DNA from: CAZOHG01 sp964579725
GTDB lineage: Bacteria; Zhuqueibacterota; JdFR-76; BMS3Abin05
Assembly: GCA_964579725.1 (NCBI GenBank)
Contig: CAZOHG010000012.1
Location: forward strand, 9,245-73,244
Length of the DNA stretch: 64,000 nucleotides
Reading direction: 5' to 3'
This document shows positions 27,337-36,530 of this stretch, one piece after another. The notes under the pieces are model-generated. The model had not been told where the DNA came from and did no database searches. It saw nothing but the letters and a program-made list of their open reading frames with translations. Made by a program: the position numbers and the translations under genes. The first letter of the stretch is position 1. Each line of letters starts with the position of its first letter.

Positions 27337-27801
27337 CTAACCTGATATAGAAAAATTCGGGAAACCTGCTTCGCGGCAGGTGTCCATTACGTGAACAATC
27401 GTTTCGTACCGAATTGTTTCGCTTGGTGTAATAATGACGTCTTCCAATTTCGGATATTTTTTCTTGACCTCACCCAGCCGCTTGGCCAACGTTTTCAGGT
27501 CGTACTTTCCGTTTCTCTTCGGGACAAACGGCAGCTTCTTTTTGGAGGTTTTAACTTCCAACCCGGAATCCTTAATCGTAACCACCAAAACCGTCAATCC
27601 CTTCAAATCCGCCGGATTGACCGCCGCGTTTGCAGCCTGTTCCGTTGACGGCAGAGAAAAGTCAATAATGGCAATTTTCACAAAAGACGCACTGAGAAGC
27701 AAAAACGGGATCAGAATGACAAAAACATTCATGATCGGCGTAATATTGACGTCCGAGTCCTCAATTCGCCTTTCTTTGCCGATGGTTTGCCTTAAATTCA
27801 T
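27337..27801 (-). CDS. ExbD/TolR family protein with Asp-to-Asn change in the membrane helix
   Basis: The 154-residue protein aligns with ExbD/TolR: VNITPIMNVFVILIPFLL is the membrane helix, in which the usual ITPxxD reads ITPIMN, so the proton-carrying Asp is N25 (codon AAT). The periplasmic domain follows from residue 45, and GFPNFSISG ends the protein. The gene overlaps the TolQ-like stop by four bases (ATGA) and lies 2 bp before the second TolR-like gene. It is presumably a partner subunit in a mixed stator rather than an independent motor. Confidence 0.9.
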   Translation of the reverse strand: MNLRQTIGKERRIEDSDVNITPIMNVFVILIPFLLLSASFVKIAIIDFSLPSTEQAANAAVNPADLKGLTVLVVTIKDSGLEVKTSKKKLPFVPKRNGKYDLKTLAKRLGEVKKKYPKLEDVIITPSETIRYETIVHVMDTCREAGFPNFSISG

Positions 27802-28442
27802 GAGAAAATCTTGCTCCGTTGGTGTGCCCGACGTGCCAAAGCCTGGTAAATCACCCCAACATTTTCGTTAATTTCGTCGATGACGCTGTTGGTTTTTTCC
27901 AGAAGAATGGCATAGAAAAACATAATCGGAATAGCCACAATCAAACCGAACGCTGTCGTATTCAATGCGATGGCAATGCCGCCCGTCAACAAAGCCGCTT
28001 TTTGCGAGGCATCCGCATGAGCCACGGCCTGGAACGATTGTATTAACCCCCAAATCGTTCCCAACAGTCCCAGCAAAGTGGCTACGTTGGCCGTCATTGA
28101 GAGAAAACCGGTGCGTTTTTCCAACTTGGGCAAAACGGTCAGCCCGCGCAATTCCAGAGCGTTCTGGATTCCCTCGGCGTCCAGATCGGCTTCTTCCAAC
28201 CCGCCGCGTACAATTTTGGGCAGCGCCGCTTTGGACCGATCGCACAAGGCAATGGCTTTATCTATTTTATCGTCTCGGACATATTGCACAATTTGATTGG
28301 TAAACGCCTTACTATCAATGCGATTCACAAAATAAATCACAATAAAGCGCTCCACAATAATAGCAAATCCCCACAGTCCGACTGCGAGAATGACGTACAT
28401 AAAAACGCCGCCATTTTTGAAGAAAGAAATGAAGAAATCCAA
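27798..28442 (-). CDS. MotA/TolQ/ExbB proton channel family protein
   Basis: The 214-residue protein has the TolQ/ExbB layout: a first membrane helix (about 12-34, VFMYVILAVGLWGFAIIVE), a cytoplasmic loop to about residue 105, then two helices containing VATLLGLLGTIWGLIQSF and GGIAIALNTTAFGLIVAIPIMFFY. These channels couple proton flow to movement with ExbD/TolR partners, which here are the next two genes. No TolA, TolB or Pal gene is present, so it is probably not the standard Tol-Pal system. It lies 29 bp after a small periplasmic protein gene. Confidence 0.93.
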   Translation of the reverse strand: MDFFISFFKNGGVFMYVILAVGLWGFAIIVERFIVIYFVNRIDSKAFTNQIVQYVRDDKIDKAIALCDRSKAALPKIVRGGLEEADLDAEGIQNALELRGLTVLPKLEKRTGFLSMTANVATLLGLLGTIWGLIQSFQAVAHADASQKAALLTGGIAIALNTTAFGLIVAIPIMFFYAILLEKTNSVIDEINENVGVIYQALARRAHQRSKIFS

Positions 28443-28471
28443 AGTCGTTTCCTCCTACTTAATCGTTTTCA

Positions 28472-28816
28472 TTACCACGGAATCAATGTTTTTTGTTCGC
28501 GCGCGTATTTTTTTTCAAATTCGTCTTTGTCTATGGGCTTGGTAATTTCATCGATAAACGAGCGATCGATGACAATATCGTCCACTTTTGGGTCCACACC
28601 GGGAATGACGTACACCATCTGAGGTTTGGCCACCCACCCGCGAATTTCAATTTGATCCAGAAAGAGCTTTTTGGCTTTCTGACTCACCCCCTTGGCGGGT
28701 TGCTGTTTTTGCTGTTTCGGTTTTTTAGGGTGGGTTTGCGCCTGAACGGCGGGCACTCCAACCAACAAGTTCCCAAGCAGCACAAAGGCCCCGATCCAAG
28801 AAATCCGTTTATTCAA
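28472..28816 (-). CDS. Small periplasmic protein of the motor operon
   Basis: The 114-residue protein has a signal peptide (first 26 residues, ending VQAQ), a Lys/Gln/Pro-rich stretch (THPKKPKQQKQQPAKG) and a C-terminal part (KLFLDQIEIRGWVAKPQMVYVIPG). I do not recognise a family. Its start overlaps the end of the 954-aa TPR gene by eight bases, which ties it to the operon. A role as a small periplasmic part of the machine is plausible (a place held by GltF-like proteins in Myxococcus), but that is inference. Confidence 0.75.
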   Translation of the reverse strand: MNKRISWIGAFVLLGNLLVGVPAVQAQTHPKKPKQQKQQPAKGVSQKAKKLFLDQIEIRGWVAKPQMVYVIPGVDPKVDDIVIDRSFIDEITKPIDKDEFEKKYAREQKTLIPW

Positions 28817-31673
28817 TTTTCACTCCCTTGTTGGTCAAATTGGCAAAATGGGTCTGGCTCTTTTCAATCCACTGATTCTGGAGCTTTAATTTTTTGGCCT
28901 GATTTAAATTGGCCTGAAAATATTTGGCCGCATTTTTCAACAAAGGCGTTGCGACTTCGTTCAATTTCATCTGATAAGCAGCTACTTCTTCCGTTGTCAA
29001 ATTCGGCGGCAAGGGGGAATTCATGATGTCGTTGGCCAATACCTCCCAGGCCCTTCCGATTTTGTAGTAGGAAGCCGTTACCCACTCCGCTACACGAAAA
29101 TCGATGGTACGTTTGTAATCTCGCAAACAAATGGTGAGCGCTTTTTTCTTCGCGGTCAGGCTTTGGGCAAAATTTTCGGTAATTTTGATGTTTTGAAATC
29201 GGTCGAAATGAATTTCGCCAATCAAAAAGGAAGCCTGTGCCGGGAAGTAGGGGCTGATGTTTTCCTTGGGATTTTGCTTGTACACCCGCAAGGCTTTTTG
29301 TAAAAAGGTGAGTGCCAAATCGGGATTGGATTTTTGGTAATACCCCTCACCTAATCGGCACAGGGCTTCTTCGTACCGATTGTAATTGTCGAAAATAGTC
29401 GTGTATTTGGCGTAGAGATCAAGGGCCTTATCCAAGTTTTGCGCGCGGTAGTAATCTTTGGCAGCAAAAAAAAGTGCTCTCGCTTTTAGGGGTGAATTAA
29501 TGGCCACCAGTTTCAAATAATCCGCCGCCGCCTTGGGCCATTGCTTCATTTTTTCACGATACGTTGCCGCCGCTACGGCCACCTGATCGACCATTTTGGA
29601 GTCGGGATATTTGGCCAGAAAACTTTCGTAAATTTGCGCTGCGCTGGTGGTGTCTCCAATGGCCTCAAATTGTTTGGCGGCCTGAACCAATGCCATTTGT
29701 GCAATTTGAGAATTGGGGTACCGAATCGCCGCGTGGGCATACTCCTTGGCAGCTTCCATTTCCTTCCCTTCGGACACCAATTTTTCGGCCAATTTGTAGT
29801 GCGAAGAGGCCATCATGGCTTTTGCCTTTTCCACCAATCCCGTCGAATCAGGGATTGACGAAACAACGGTTTTGTACCACTTTTCGGCATTGGCGTAGTC
29901 TTCTTCCTTAAAATACGATTGTGCCACCAACATCATGGCCCGCCCGGCGTAGGGGCTTTCCGGATATTCATTAATCACGGTCAAGTAAGCCGCGCGCGCC
30001 AGATCGAAGCGTTGAATTTTGCTCAGCTCATCGGCCAATTTGAGCAAAACTTCCACGCTGCGTTTGCTGTTTTTGACCAATTGCGGAAATTCAAGCGATG
30101 AGAGAACAAAATTTTCCAGATCGGCATTGGCCACTTCAATACGAACGGTGTCTTTTATGGACAGGAAACGGGGGACCTCAAAAACCACCGGCTTCGTGCC
30201 TTTTGCATTTTCCGAAGCCTTTAAATAGCTCAAAATCACATTATACGCAGCGTCTTCAAGATAATCTGTGGAAGAGGTGTCGTAGGCCACTTTTTTGTAA
30301 TATTCCGCAGCTGCTTCGTAATCTCCAACCTGATAATGACATTCGGCCAAAAAATATCGGACTTTGTAGGCGGCAGGGTCCTCAGGAAAATCTTCCAAGA
30401 ATTTTCGATGCCACTTAATGGCTGCGCGATATTCGTCCAAATCGTGTCCCAATTCACGGGCATGAAGTTGGTGGTAAACCCCAATATTGTACAGGGCGTC
30501 CCGCACAATTTTTTTGACGTGGGTCCGGAGCGAATCATCGGCAATTCCTCTGTACCAATTGCTCTCAAGGCCATAATTGGTCACCAATTGTTCCCGCGCT
30601 TCGTTGGCCTTTGTGAGATTCCACAACTGTTTGTAGCAGGACACAATGTCCATTTGTACATCCGGCGCGTAAGAAACACGCGGATCGACTTTGAGGAGAA
30701 TTTTGTACGTTTCAATGGCCAATTCCAGGCGATCTTGCTTTCGGTAAATATTTCCCAACCGCCGCAGAATTTCATCGTCATATTTGTTCTTACCCAAAGC
30801 GAGCAAGAAATCTCGTGCTTTCTCAGGCCCGCCAAACTCGCTAAAACTAATGGCAATGTACTGCAAGGCTTCGTCCCGCAAATCGGTCGAAGAACGATCC
30901 AAATACTGGGTTTTCAAGCGCTGCTGAACATCGATATCTTTTAGTAAAAACATGAAGGTACTAATGGCATCGGGATATTTGTTCAACTTGTAATAAGACC
31001 AGGCCAATTTGTACAGGGACATATCGTAAAAACTGTTGGCCCACATTTTTTTAGTGACTAAATGGGAATAAAATTGGATTGCTTTTTCGTAGTTGCCCTG
31101 ATCGAAAGCCTGTTCGCCCAACCGGAAAAAAGATTCCGCTACTAATGGACTTTGGGGGAATTGTTCCACCAATTTGGCAAAATATTCGCGGCTTTTTACC
31201 TGATTGTTTTCTTCCTGGTAACAAAGAGCCATCCGGTACAGGACTTTGTCAATAAAACTAATGTAGGGGTAATCTTTTTCCAGATCCTGCAAATAGTCCA
31301 AGGCCTGTCCGAAATCAATCCGCGGCATTTGAGGCTCTGTGGCCAGCAGCCCTTTGTCATATTTTTTCAATGCCTGATCATAAAAAGCCATTCGGCGGCC
31401 ATATTCCAATCGGGCTTTTTTAATGTACAATTCGGAAAGTTGAAACAGAATATTGGGGGTAAATTGACTGTTCGGGTACTTGGCTAACAACGCCTCATTT
31501 TTCTGAATAGCGCGGTTGAGCTCCGCCTCACTTAAGTTCCCAACAGCCAAGTGCATGCGATTGATCGTGCGGTCCAGAGACGTGAGCTTGCTTTTTTCCT
31601 GAGCCTGTGCATGTGTGAAAAGAAAGACAACCAAAAGTCCCGCAACAAACCGGATAATAGGCTTCCGTACCAT
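28809..31673 (-). CDS. Large tetratricopeptide-repeat periplasmic protein
   Basis: The 954-residue protein has a signal peptide (first 25 residues, ending AQAQ) and many TPR-type helical pairs throughout (for example YPNSQFTPNILFQLSELYIK, FPQSPLVAESFFRLGEQAF, YPDSKMVDQVAVAAATY and ALCRLGEGYYQKSN). Large TPR proteins of this kind act as scaffolds in the periplasm; the Glt machinery of myxobacteria has several. It follows the 443-aa TPR gene by four bases and overlaps the small gene downstream, so it is translationally coupled. The C-terminal 150 residues are helical with less clear repeats. Confidence 0.88.
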   Translation of the reverse strand: MVRKPIIRFVAGLLVVFLFTHAQAQEKSKLTSLDRTINRMHLAVGNLSEAELNRAIQKNEALLAKYPNSQFTPNILFQLSELYIKKARLEYGRRMAFYDQALKKYDKGLLATEPQMPRIDFGQALDYLQDLEKDYPYISFIDKVLYRMALCYQEENNQVKSREYFAKLVEQFPQSPLVAESFFRLGEQAFDQGNYEKAIQFYSHLVTKKMWANSFYDMSLYKLAWSYYKLNKYPDAISTFMFLLKDIDVQQRLKTQYLDRSSTDLRDEALQYIAISFSEFGGPEKARDFLLALGKNKYDDEILRRLGNIYRKQDRLELAIETYKILLKVDPRVSYAPDVQMDIVSCYKQLWNLTKANEAREQLVTNYGLESNWYRGIADDSLRTHVKKIVRDALYNIGVYHQLHARELGHDLDEYRAAIKWHRKFLEDFPEDPAAYKVRYFLAECHYQVGDYEAAAEYYKKVAYDTSSTDYLEDAAYNVILSYLKASENAKGTKPVVFEVPRFLSIKDTVRIEVANADLENFVLSSLEFPQLVKNSKRSVEVLLKLADELSKIQRFDLARAAYLTVINEYPESPYAGRAMMLVAQSYFKEEDYANAEKWYKTVVSSIPDSTGLVEKAKAMMASSHYKLAEKLVSEGKEMEAAKEYAHAAIRYPNSQIAQMALVQAAKQFEAIGDTTSAAQIYESFLAKYPDSKMVDQVAVAAATYREKMKQWPKAAADYLKLVAINSPLKARALFFAAKDYYRAQNLDKALDLYAKYTTIFDNYNRYEEALCRLGEGYYQKSNPDLALTFLQKALRVYKQNPKENISPYFPAQASFLIGEIHFDRFQNIKITENFAQSLTAKKKALTICLRDYKRTIDFRVAEWVTASYYKIGRAWEVLANDIMNSPLPPNLTTEEVAAYQMKLNEVATPLLKNAAKYFQANLNQAKKLKLQNQWIEKSQTHFANLTNKGVKIE

Positions 31674-31677
31674 ACGC

Positions 31678-33009
31678 TTACTCCTGCTCTTTCAGGTACA
31701 ACGCACGTGAAATTCCATACTCGGCGTAACTTCGCCAGTCGCGGTTTCGCTTTTCGTAAACCAACCGGAGCTGTTGAATTTGATTCAACAAATCATCATA
31801 TTGATTGCGTTCCTTGAGAATCTCTTGAAGCAAAAGTTTTCGTCTTTTTTCCAATTGATTTTTCTGCTGAAACATAAATTTGGGGATATATTTTTTATTC
31901 GAAACGATACTAATCGAATTTAGCAGCCGTGTTTCCATGAGAAGCAAATTGACTTGAATTTGTTTAATCAGCTTTTCCTCGGAGTCAATATTTTTGACAA
32001 TGCTTTGAATCACCAACTCCCGCCTTTCATCCTTTGGAAACATTTCCAAAAGCCGGTTGAAATAACCGATGGACTTGTCGTACAAATGGAGCTTGAGATG
32101 CGCCTGGCCTAATAACAAATATACCTCCGGCATATATTCGCTGTGTGGAAACCGATTGACAAAGACCTCCAGCGGGGGAACAGCCTTTTGGTATTCTTCC
32201 ATTTTCATGAAATCCCAAGCCAACCCCAACAGGGCCTTGGAATACACGGCACTGTTGCTCGACACATTTTTCAAATATTCAACGGAACGCGGGTAATCTT
32301 TAAGCTCAAAATAAATAAGTCCTAAAACAAGTCGGGCGCGTTCGCGAAGGGCATTCCACTCACTATATATTTTCGGCAAATCCAGTATTTTTTGGAACGA
32401 GGAGATGGCGTTATCGACGCTTTTTTTTTTCAAATAATCCAGCCCCATTGTGTACCAGGCGTACCCGCTAAATGAACTTTTGGGGTGAATTTTTCCCAAA
32501 AGAATCAGCGATTCCGTGTAATCTTTGGTGTAAAAAAAACTCTGCCCGGCGTAATAGAGTGCGCCATCCATCTCATTCATCTGTGGAAATCGGTCTTGAA
32601 TCACCTGAAAATAGGTCAGTGCCTTGTTATATCGTTTATCGGCGTAGTAAACCCGCTCCAGTCCGTAAAGAGCATTGGAGACGTAGGGTGAATCGAGATA
32701 GTTTTTAATCAAATACACAAAAATTCTTTCTGCCGCCGTGTACAAATCCATTTTAAACATACAGGTGCCCAATTGGTACAGAACGGCATCCATGTTTTGG
32801 TACGTCCCGTAATAATCGGTAATAATGATTAAATTTTGAGCCGCTTTCCAGTAATCCCCGGCAGCCATTTGATCCAGTGCTGCTTTGTAAACCTTAGTCG
32901 CAGCACGTTCCAATTCTTCGCGCGTCCGGGCGCCGGGTTGGGAGGACTCCGCTCCCGCAATGGTACTCAGCGAGAAAAGCAAAACGAGGAAAATCCAAAG
33001 CCGTCTCAT
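31678..33009 (-). CDS. Tetratricopeptide-repeat periplasmic protein
   Basis: The 443-residue protein has a signal peptide (first 20 residues, ending TIAGA) and about eight TPR-like repeats (for instance AVLYQLGTCMFKMDLYTAAERIF, SGYAWYTMGLDYLKKKSVDNAI and MPEVYLLLGQAHLKLHLYDKSI). The last 100 residues form long charged helices, probably a coiled coil (KNQLEKRRKLLLQEILKERN). It belongs to the same operon as the motor genes; the stop is 4 bp before the next gene. It is probably a periplasmic scaffold; the partner is unknown. Confidence 0.87.
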   Translation of the reverse strand: MRRLWIFLVLLFSLSTIAGAESSQPGARTREELERAATKVYKAALDQMAAGDYWKAAQNLIIITDYYGTYQNMDAVLYQLGTCMFKMDLYTAAERIFVYLIKNYLDSPYVSNALYGLERVYYADKRYNKALTYFQVIQDRFPQMNEMDGALYYAGQSFFYTKDYTESLILLGKIHPKSSFSGYAWYTMGLDYLKKKSVDNAISSFQKILDLPKIYSEWNALRERARLVLGLIYFELKDYPRSVEYLKNVSSNSAVYSKALLGLAWDFMKMEEYQKAVPPLEVFVNRFPHSEYMPEVYLLLGQAHLKLHLYDKSIGYFNRLLEMFPKDERRELVIQSIVKNIDSEEKLIKQIQVNLLLMETRLLNSISIVSNKKYIPKFMFQQKNQLEKRRKLLLQEILKERNQYDDLLNQIQQLRLVYEKRNRDWRSYAEYGISRALYLKEQE

Positions 33010-33022
33010 ATAAAACCAATCT

Positions 33023-34060
33023 TCATTTTTGAGGTTGATCCGGATTGTTCTTTTTCAACAATTCCTTCATGCGCTGGATTTCTTCGTTTGCCTTGCTTCG
33101 TTCCCTTTTCAACTCTTCCTGACGCTTCAGCAAACTTTTCCTTTCGGCGCGTGTTCGATGTCGATCAGCCATTTCGGTGGCATATTTTTTCAGTGGGATA
33201 AATTTGGTAATACCCAACCAAAGTTTCCACCTGGCATATTCTTTCGGATAAAAAAGCGTATTGGGATCGTCGTGGGTCAATCTCCAATCTAAGGTGACAT
33301 TCATGATGAAATTTTTCGGACCCACAAACACAAGTCCCTGTGTAGAGTACGCCCAATTTTCCAAAAGGGCCATTTCACTTAAGCGGTGAACGAATTGTCG
33401 GGCATTTAGTTCCCAATAAAAAATGGCATTCTTCACAGGAAACTTCAGCCCAAAGCCTTCGTAGGTCTCGTCAATTTTATTGGCAAACATGCCGTCCAAC
33501 AGCTTGTGGTCCATATACCCGCCGTTTAAATAAACCTTCATCGGGAATTGAATGACATCCGTTAAATTGAGCGTCAGGTAGACTTCAGGCGTCCAGCCCA
33601 CTCCGTCGGCTGAGAAAGGCTCGTAGGGAACATCGTGATTGGGAGCGGTGGGCAAGACAATTTTGCTGCCGACGCCCAGAGCAATCACCCTGCTTTCAAT
33701 GGGAATTTGCAATTTCAGGCCGAGTTGGGTATCTCCAATGGGGCCCCAGATGTGCTTTTGGTCGTCCTGATAAAAAACAAATTGTCCGTCCAATTCAATT
33801 CTGGGAAAAAGGCCGTACGTTACGGTAAGATTTCCGTGATAATCTTTGGCAAGAGAACCGGACGAGCTTTTTTTTAGGTACAAATTTCCGAAGGCACTGA
33901 CGTACAGATTCCCGTGATTGACCACCTCTGCCGATGTAACACGAAAAAGGCCGCGCCCCCCGTTTACAGAAATTTGTGCCTGGGAGGAACTTCCCAAAAT
34001 ACCCAACCAAAGTAAAATCAAGCCAAAACGACAGGCAGAACGCTTACCAATTCCTGACAT
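33023..34060 (-). CDS. Predicted outer-membrane protein with C-terminal coiled coil, first gene of the motor operon
   Basis: A signal peptide (first 29 residues of the chosen frame, ending SSQAQ) leads into about 260 residues of beta-rich sequence (alternating patterns such as LYVSAFGNLYLKK, TVTYGLFPRIELDGQFVFY and VYLTLNLTDVIQF), followed by about 55 residues of Arg/Lys/Glu-rich helix. I take it as an outer-membrane barrel with a coiled-coil tail. The ATG at 34060 has GGAGGAAGGAG five bases upstream; the in-frame GTG at 34078 has none. In Myxococcus the Glt complex has barrel proteins at this position (GltA/GltB), but no sequence match is claimed. The promoter is at 34098-34126. Confidence 0.78.
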   Translation of the reverse strand: MSGIGKRSACRFGLILLWLGILGSSSQAQISVNGGRGLFRVTSAEVVNHGNLYVSAFGNLYLKKSSSGSLAKDYHGNLTVTYGLFPRIELDGQFVFYQDDQKHIWGPIGDTQLGLKLQIPIESRVIALGVGSKIVLPTAPNHDVPYEPFSADGVGWTPEVYLTLNLTDVIQFPMKVYLNGGYMDHKLLDGMFANKIDETYEGFGLKFPVKNAIFYWELNARQFVHRLSEMALLENWAYSTQGLVFVGPKNFIMNVTLDWRLTHDDPNTLFYPKEYARWKLWLGITKFIPLKKYATEMADRHRTRAERKSLLKRQEELKRERSKANEEIQRMKELLKKNNPDQPQK

Positions 34061-34097
34061 ACCGCTCCTTCCTCCCACTACTGAATAAATTTTTTAA

Positions 34098-34126
34098 AAT
34101 ATATGCCATTTAGCCCCTCAAATCAA
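34098..34126 (-). promoter_or_regulatory. Sigma-70-like promoter of the motor operon
   Basis: On the minus strand TTGATT (34126-34121), a 17-base spacer and TATATT (34103-34098) stand about 40 bases before the first start codon, in an AT-rich gap. The match is close to the housekeeping consensus. Confidence 0.6.
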
Positions 34127-34156
34127 TATCTTTTTATCCTAATTGTGAAATTCAGC

Positions 34157-34798
34157 TTAATTTTGTAGTAGCTGTCTCCGATAGTGTTCAATAATAGTCG
34201 CCAGGAGATCATCTCGCCAGTCCGTATCCTCGAAAAGGTCCCTGTGGTCCGTTTCGACAACCAACACCGGAAACTGTCCTTCCATTTTTCGCACCCAATA
34301 CTCGTAGCGCAAATTGAGCTGAAACAGATATTCCTTATCCACGTTCCGTTCAATTTCACGCCATCGCTTACGAATACGGCTCAAAAGCGTCCAGGGAGAA
34401 GCCTTCAAATACACAATTAAATCCGGCAAGCGAATCGCTTCGAGCATTGTTTCGTACAAATCCCGGTAGGTACGGTAATCCTCCGGATTCATGAAACCCT
34501 GCTGATAAAGATTTTCTGCAAATACCTCGGCATCCTCAAAAATACTGCGATCCTGTACCACAGGCCGATTCATTTTTTGAATGGCAAGTTGATCCTTAAA
34601 CCGTTGGGTCAGGAAAAAAATCTGTGAATGGAAACTCCATTTTTCCATCTCCCGATAAAACTTGGGCAGGTAAGGATTTTCCACGAATTTTTCGTAGAAG
34701 GGAATCCAACCCAATTTTTCTTCGATGATTTTGGCCAGCGTGGTTTTGCCGACCCCCATGTTGCCGGCCAAAACGAGGTAAAATGTTTGATCGTCCAT
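34157..34798 (-). CDS. Deoxynucleoside kinase family protein
   Basis: The 213-residue protein has a P-loop (AGNMGVGKTTLAKII, residues 11-25), a YEKFVENPYLPKFY segment with the substrate-contacting Glu, a VVQDRSIFEDAEVF stretch (the DRS motif) and a lid region RIRKRWREIERNV. This is the dCK/dGK kinase family, which phosphorylates deoxynucleosides for salvage of dNTPs, in the cytoplasm. The substrate base cannot be told. It is 97 bp upstream of the motor operon, which has its own promoter, and follows pruA after a terminator. Confidence 0.9.
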   Translation of the reverse strand: MDDQTFYLVLAGNMGVGKTTLAKIIEEKLGWIPFYEKFVENPYLPKFYREMEKWSFHSQIFFLTQRFKDQLAIQKMNRPVVQDRSIFEDAEVFAENLYQQGFMNPEDYRTYRDLYETMLEAIRLPDLIVYLKASPWTLLSRIRKRWREIERNVDKEYLFQLNLRYEYWVRKMEGQFPVLVVETDHRDLFEDTDWRDDLLATIIEHYRRQLLQN

Positions 34799-34812
34799 AG
34801 CACCTTACGAAA

Positions 34813-34837
34813 AGGCTGCCCCCCCAGAGGGCAGCCT
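34813..34837 (-). terminator. Terminator-like hairpin after pruA
   Basis: AGGCTGCCC (34813-34821) pairs with GGGCAGCCT (34829-34837), a 9-bp GC-rich stem with a 7-base loop, between the pruA stop and the kinase start. The minus-strand tail TTTCG is short. Confidence 0.6.
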
Positions 34838-34848
34838 GTCGTTTACAT

Positions 34849-36402
34849 TCAATAATCCAATTTTTCGGAGACGGACTTGGCCTGTAGAAAAAGCAGGAGG
34901 TAGTCACGGCCGCCCGCCTTGGAATCGGTTCCGGACATGTTAAACCCGCCGAAGGGGTGCCCGCCGACCAGGGCGCCTGTGCATTTCCGATTGATGTACA
35001 GATTGCCCACATGAAATTCCTGCTTGGCTTTCAAGATTCGATCTCGATTCCGGCTCCACACCGCGCCCGTCAATCCGTATTCCGTGCCATTGGCAATGGC
35101 AATAGCATCGTCAAAATCCTTTGCCTTCATGACGGCCAACACGGGACCAAACACTTCTTCCTGAGCCAAACGGGCATTTGGGGGCACGTCTTTAATGATG
35201 GTCGGTTGAACGTAAAATCCATTGCCTTCCATCTTTTTCCCGCCGAAAACAAGTTTTCCCTCCTTTTTGCCCAATTCAATGTAATACAAAACCTTTTCCA
35301 AGGCTGCCTGATTAATCACGGGCCCCATGTAATGGTTGGGGTCTTTTACCGGCCCCACCTTAATCTGCTTAGTTTTTGCCACCAGTAAATCAACAAATTG
35401 GTCGTAAACGGCCTGGTGCACAATAACCCGTGAAGCGGCGGAACATTTCTGCCCCTGAAAGCCGTAAGCCGACGCCACAACAGCCGCAGCAGCTTTGTCC
35501 AAATCCGTGTCTTCATCTATAACAATGGCGTCTTTTCCCCCCATTTCGGCAACGACTCGTTTGATCCAAATTTGTCCTTCCTGGTGCTTTGCTGCCAATT
35601 CATTAATTCGCAGCCCCACGTCTTTGGAACCGGTAAAGGAAATGAATCGAATCTTGGGATGCTTGACGATGTAATCGCCAATGGAAGCGCCGCCGCCCGT
35701 GACAAAATTCAACACACCGGCGGGCAACCCGGCTTCAATCATGATTTCGGTAAAGAGGTGTCCCATTTTAGGGGCGTCGCTGGCCGGTTTCAGAAGAACC
35801 GTATTTCCCGTCACAATGGCGGCACTTGTCATTCCGGTTAGAATAGCCATGGGGAAATTCCAAGGAGGGATCACTGCTCCCACGCCCAGAGGGAGGTAAA
35901 CCAATTCGGGGAATTCTCCCGGCACAGGCGTCACCGGTTGGGGTTGGGCGTAGCGAAGCATCTCACGGGCGTAAAATTCTAAAAAGTCAATGGCTTCCGC
36001 TACGTCGGCGTCCGCTTCCAACCAATTTTTTCCTTCTTCTAAAACCATCCAGGCATCAATTTCCAGACGCCTGCGCTGCATGATCTGTGACGCCCGCAGG
36101 AGAACCGCTGCTCGCTCTTTGGCCGGTACCCGCTTCCACCACTCAAAGGCTTCTAACCCGGCTGCAATGGCCTGGTCCACCTCTTTGGGAGACGCCTTCT
36201 GAAAAACACCAATGATTTCGTCCTTATTGCTGGGGTTGCGCGATTCAAAGGTTTCTTCGGCTTTTATCCATTTCCCGCCGATATACAAATCGTATTCCCG
36301 GCCGAAGTTGGCCTCTGCGCGCGCCAATTCCTTTTCCATCGCCGCCTTGGTCTCGGGAACCGAAAAATCCGTGTAGGCTTGATTTTTAAATTCCGGTAGC
36401 AT
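34849..36402 (-). CDS. pruA: L-glutamate gamma-semialdehyde (1-pyrroline-5-carboxylate) dehydrogenase
   Basis: The 517-residue protein is an aldehyde dehydrogenase of the RocA/PruA type: EWWKRVPAKERAAVLLRASQ, a PPWNFPMAI cofactor-binding strand, FTGSKDVGLRI, the general-base Glu in VAEMGGKDAIVI and the catalytic Cys in GQKCSAASRVI. The sequence ends VSEKLDY as is usual for single-domain P5C dehydrogenases. It oxidises the semialdehyde formed from proline to glutamate with NAD+. No proline dehydrogenase is in the window. GGAGG precedes the ATG at 36402. Confidence 0.95.
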   Translation of the reverse strand: MLPEFKNQAYTDFSVPETKAAMEKELARAEANFGREYDLYIGGKWIKAEETFESRNPSNKDEIIGVFQKASPKEVDQAIAAGLEAFEWWKRVPAKERAAVLLRASQIMQRRRLEIDAWMVLEEGKNWLEADADVAEAIDFLEFYAREMLRYAQPQPVTPVPGEFPELVYLPLGVGAVIPPWNFPMAILTGMTSAAIVTGNTVLLKPASDAPKMGHLFTEIMIEAGLPAGVLNFVTGGGASIGDYIVKHPKIRFISFTGSKDVGLRINELAAKHQEGQIWIKRVVAEMGGKDAIVIDEDTDLDKAAAAVVASAYGFQGQKCSAASRVIVHQAVYDQFVDLLVAKTKQIKVGPVKDPNHYMGPVINQAALEKVLYYIELGKKEGKLVFGGKKMEGNGFYVQPTIIKDVPPNARLAQEEVFGPVLAVMKAKDFDDAIAIANGTEYGLTGAVWSRNRDRILKAKQEFHVGNLYINRKCTGALVGGHPFGGFNMSGTDSKAGGRDYLLLFLQAKSVSEKLDY

Positions 36403-36530
36403 GATCCCTCCTCTATTTTTGTGTCCTGCAGTCCTCTGAAAATCTTATTGAAGGCGAAACTTCCCTCCGGGAAACTTGCCCCTAAAATCAACTTTTAAGT
36501 TACTGAATTTTACAGGGAAATTCCAGATAA

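Noticed and set aside
27798..28442. Standard Tol-Pal or TonB-ExbBD system
   Set aside because: Single TolQ with two different TolR-type genes, an FHA-TM-TonB protein and large TPR proteins, and no TolB, Pal or TonB-dependent receptor nearby.
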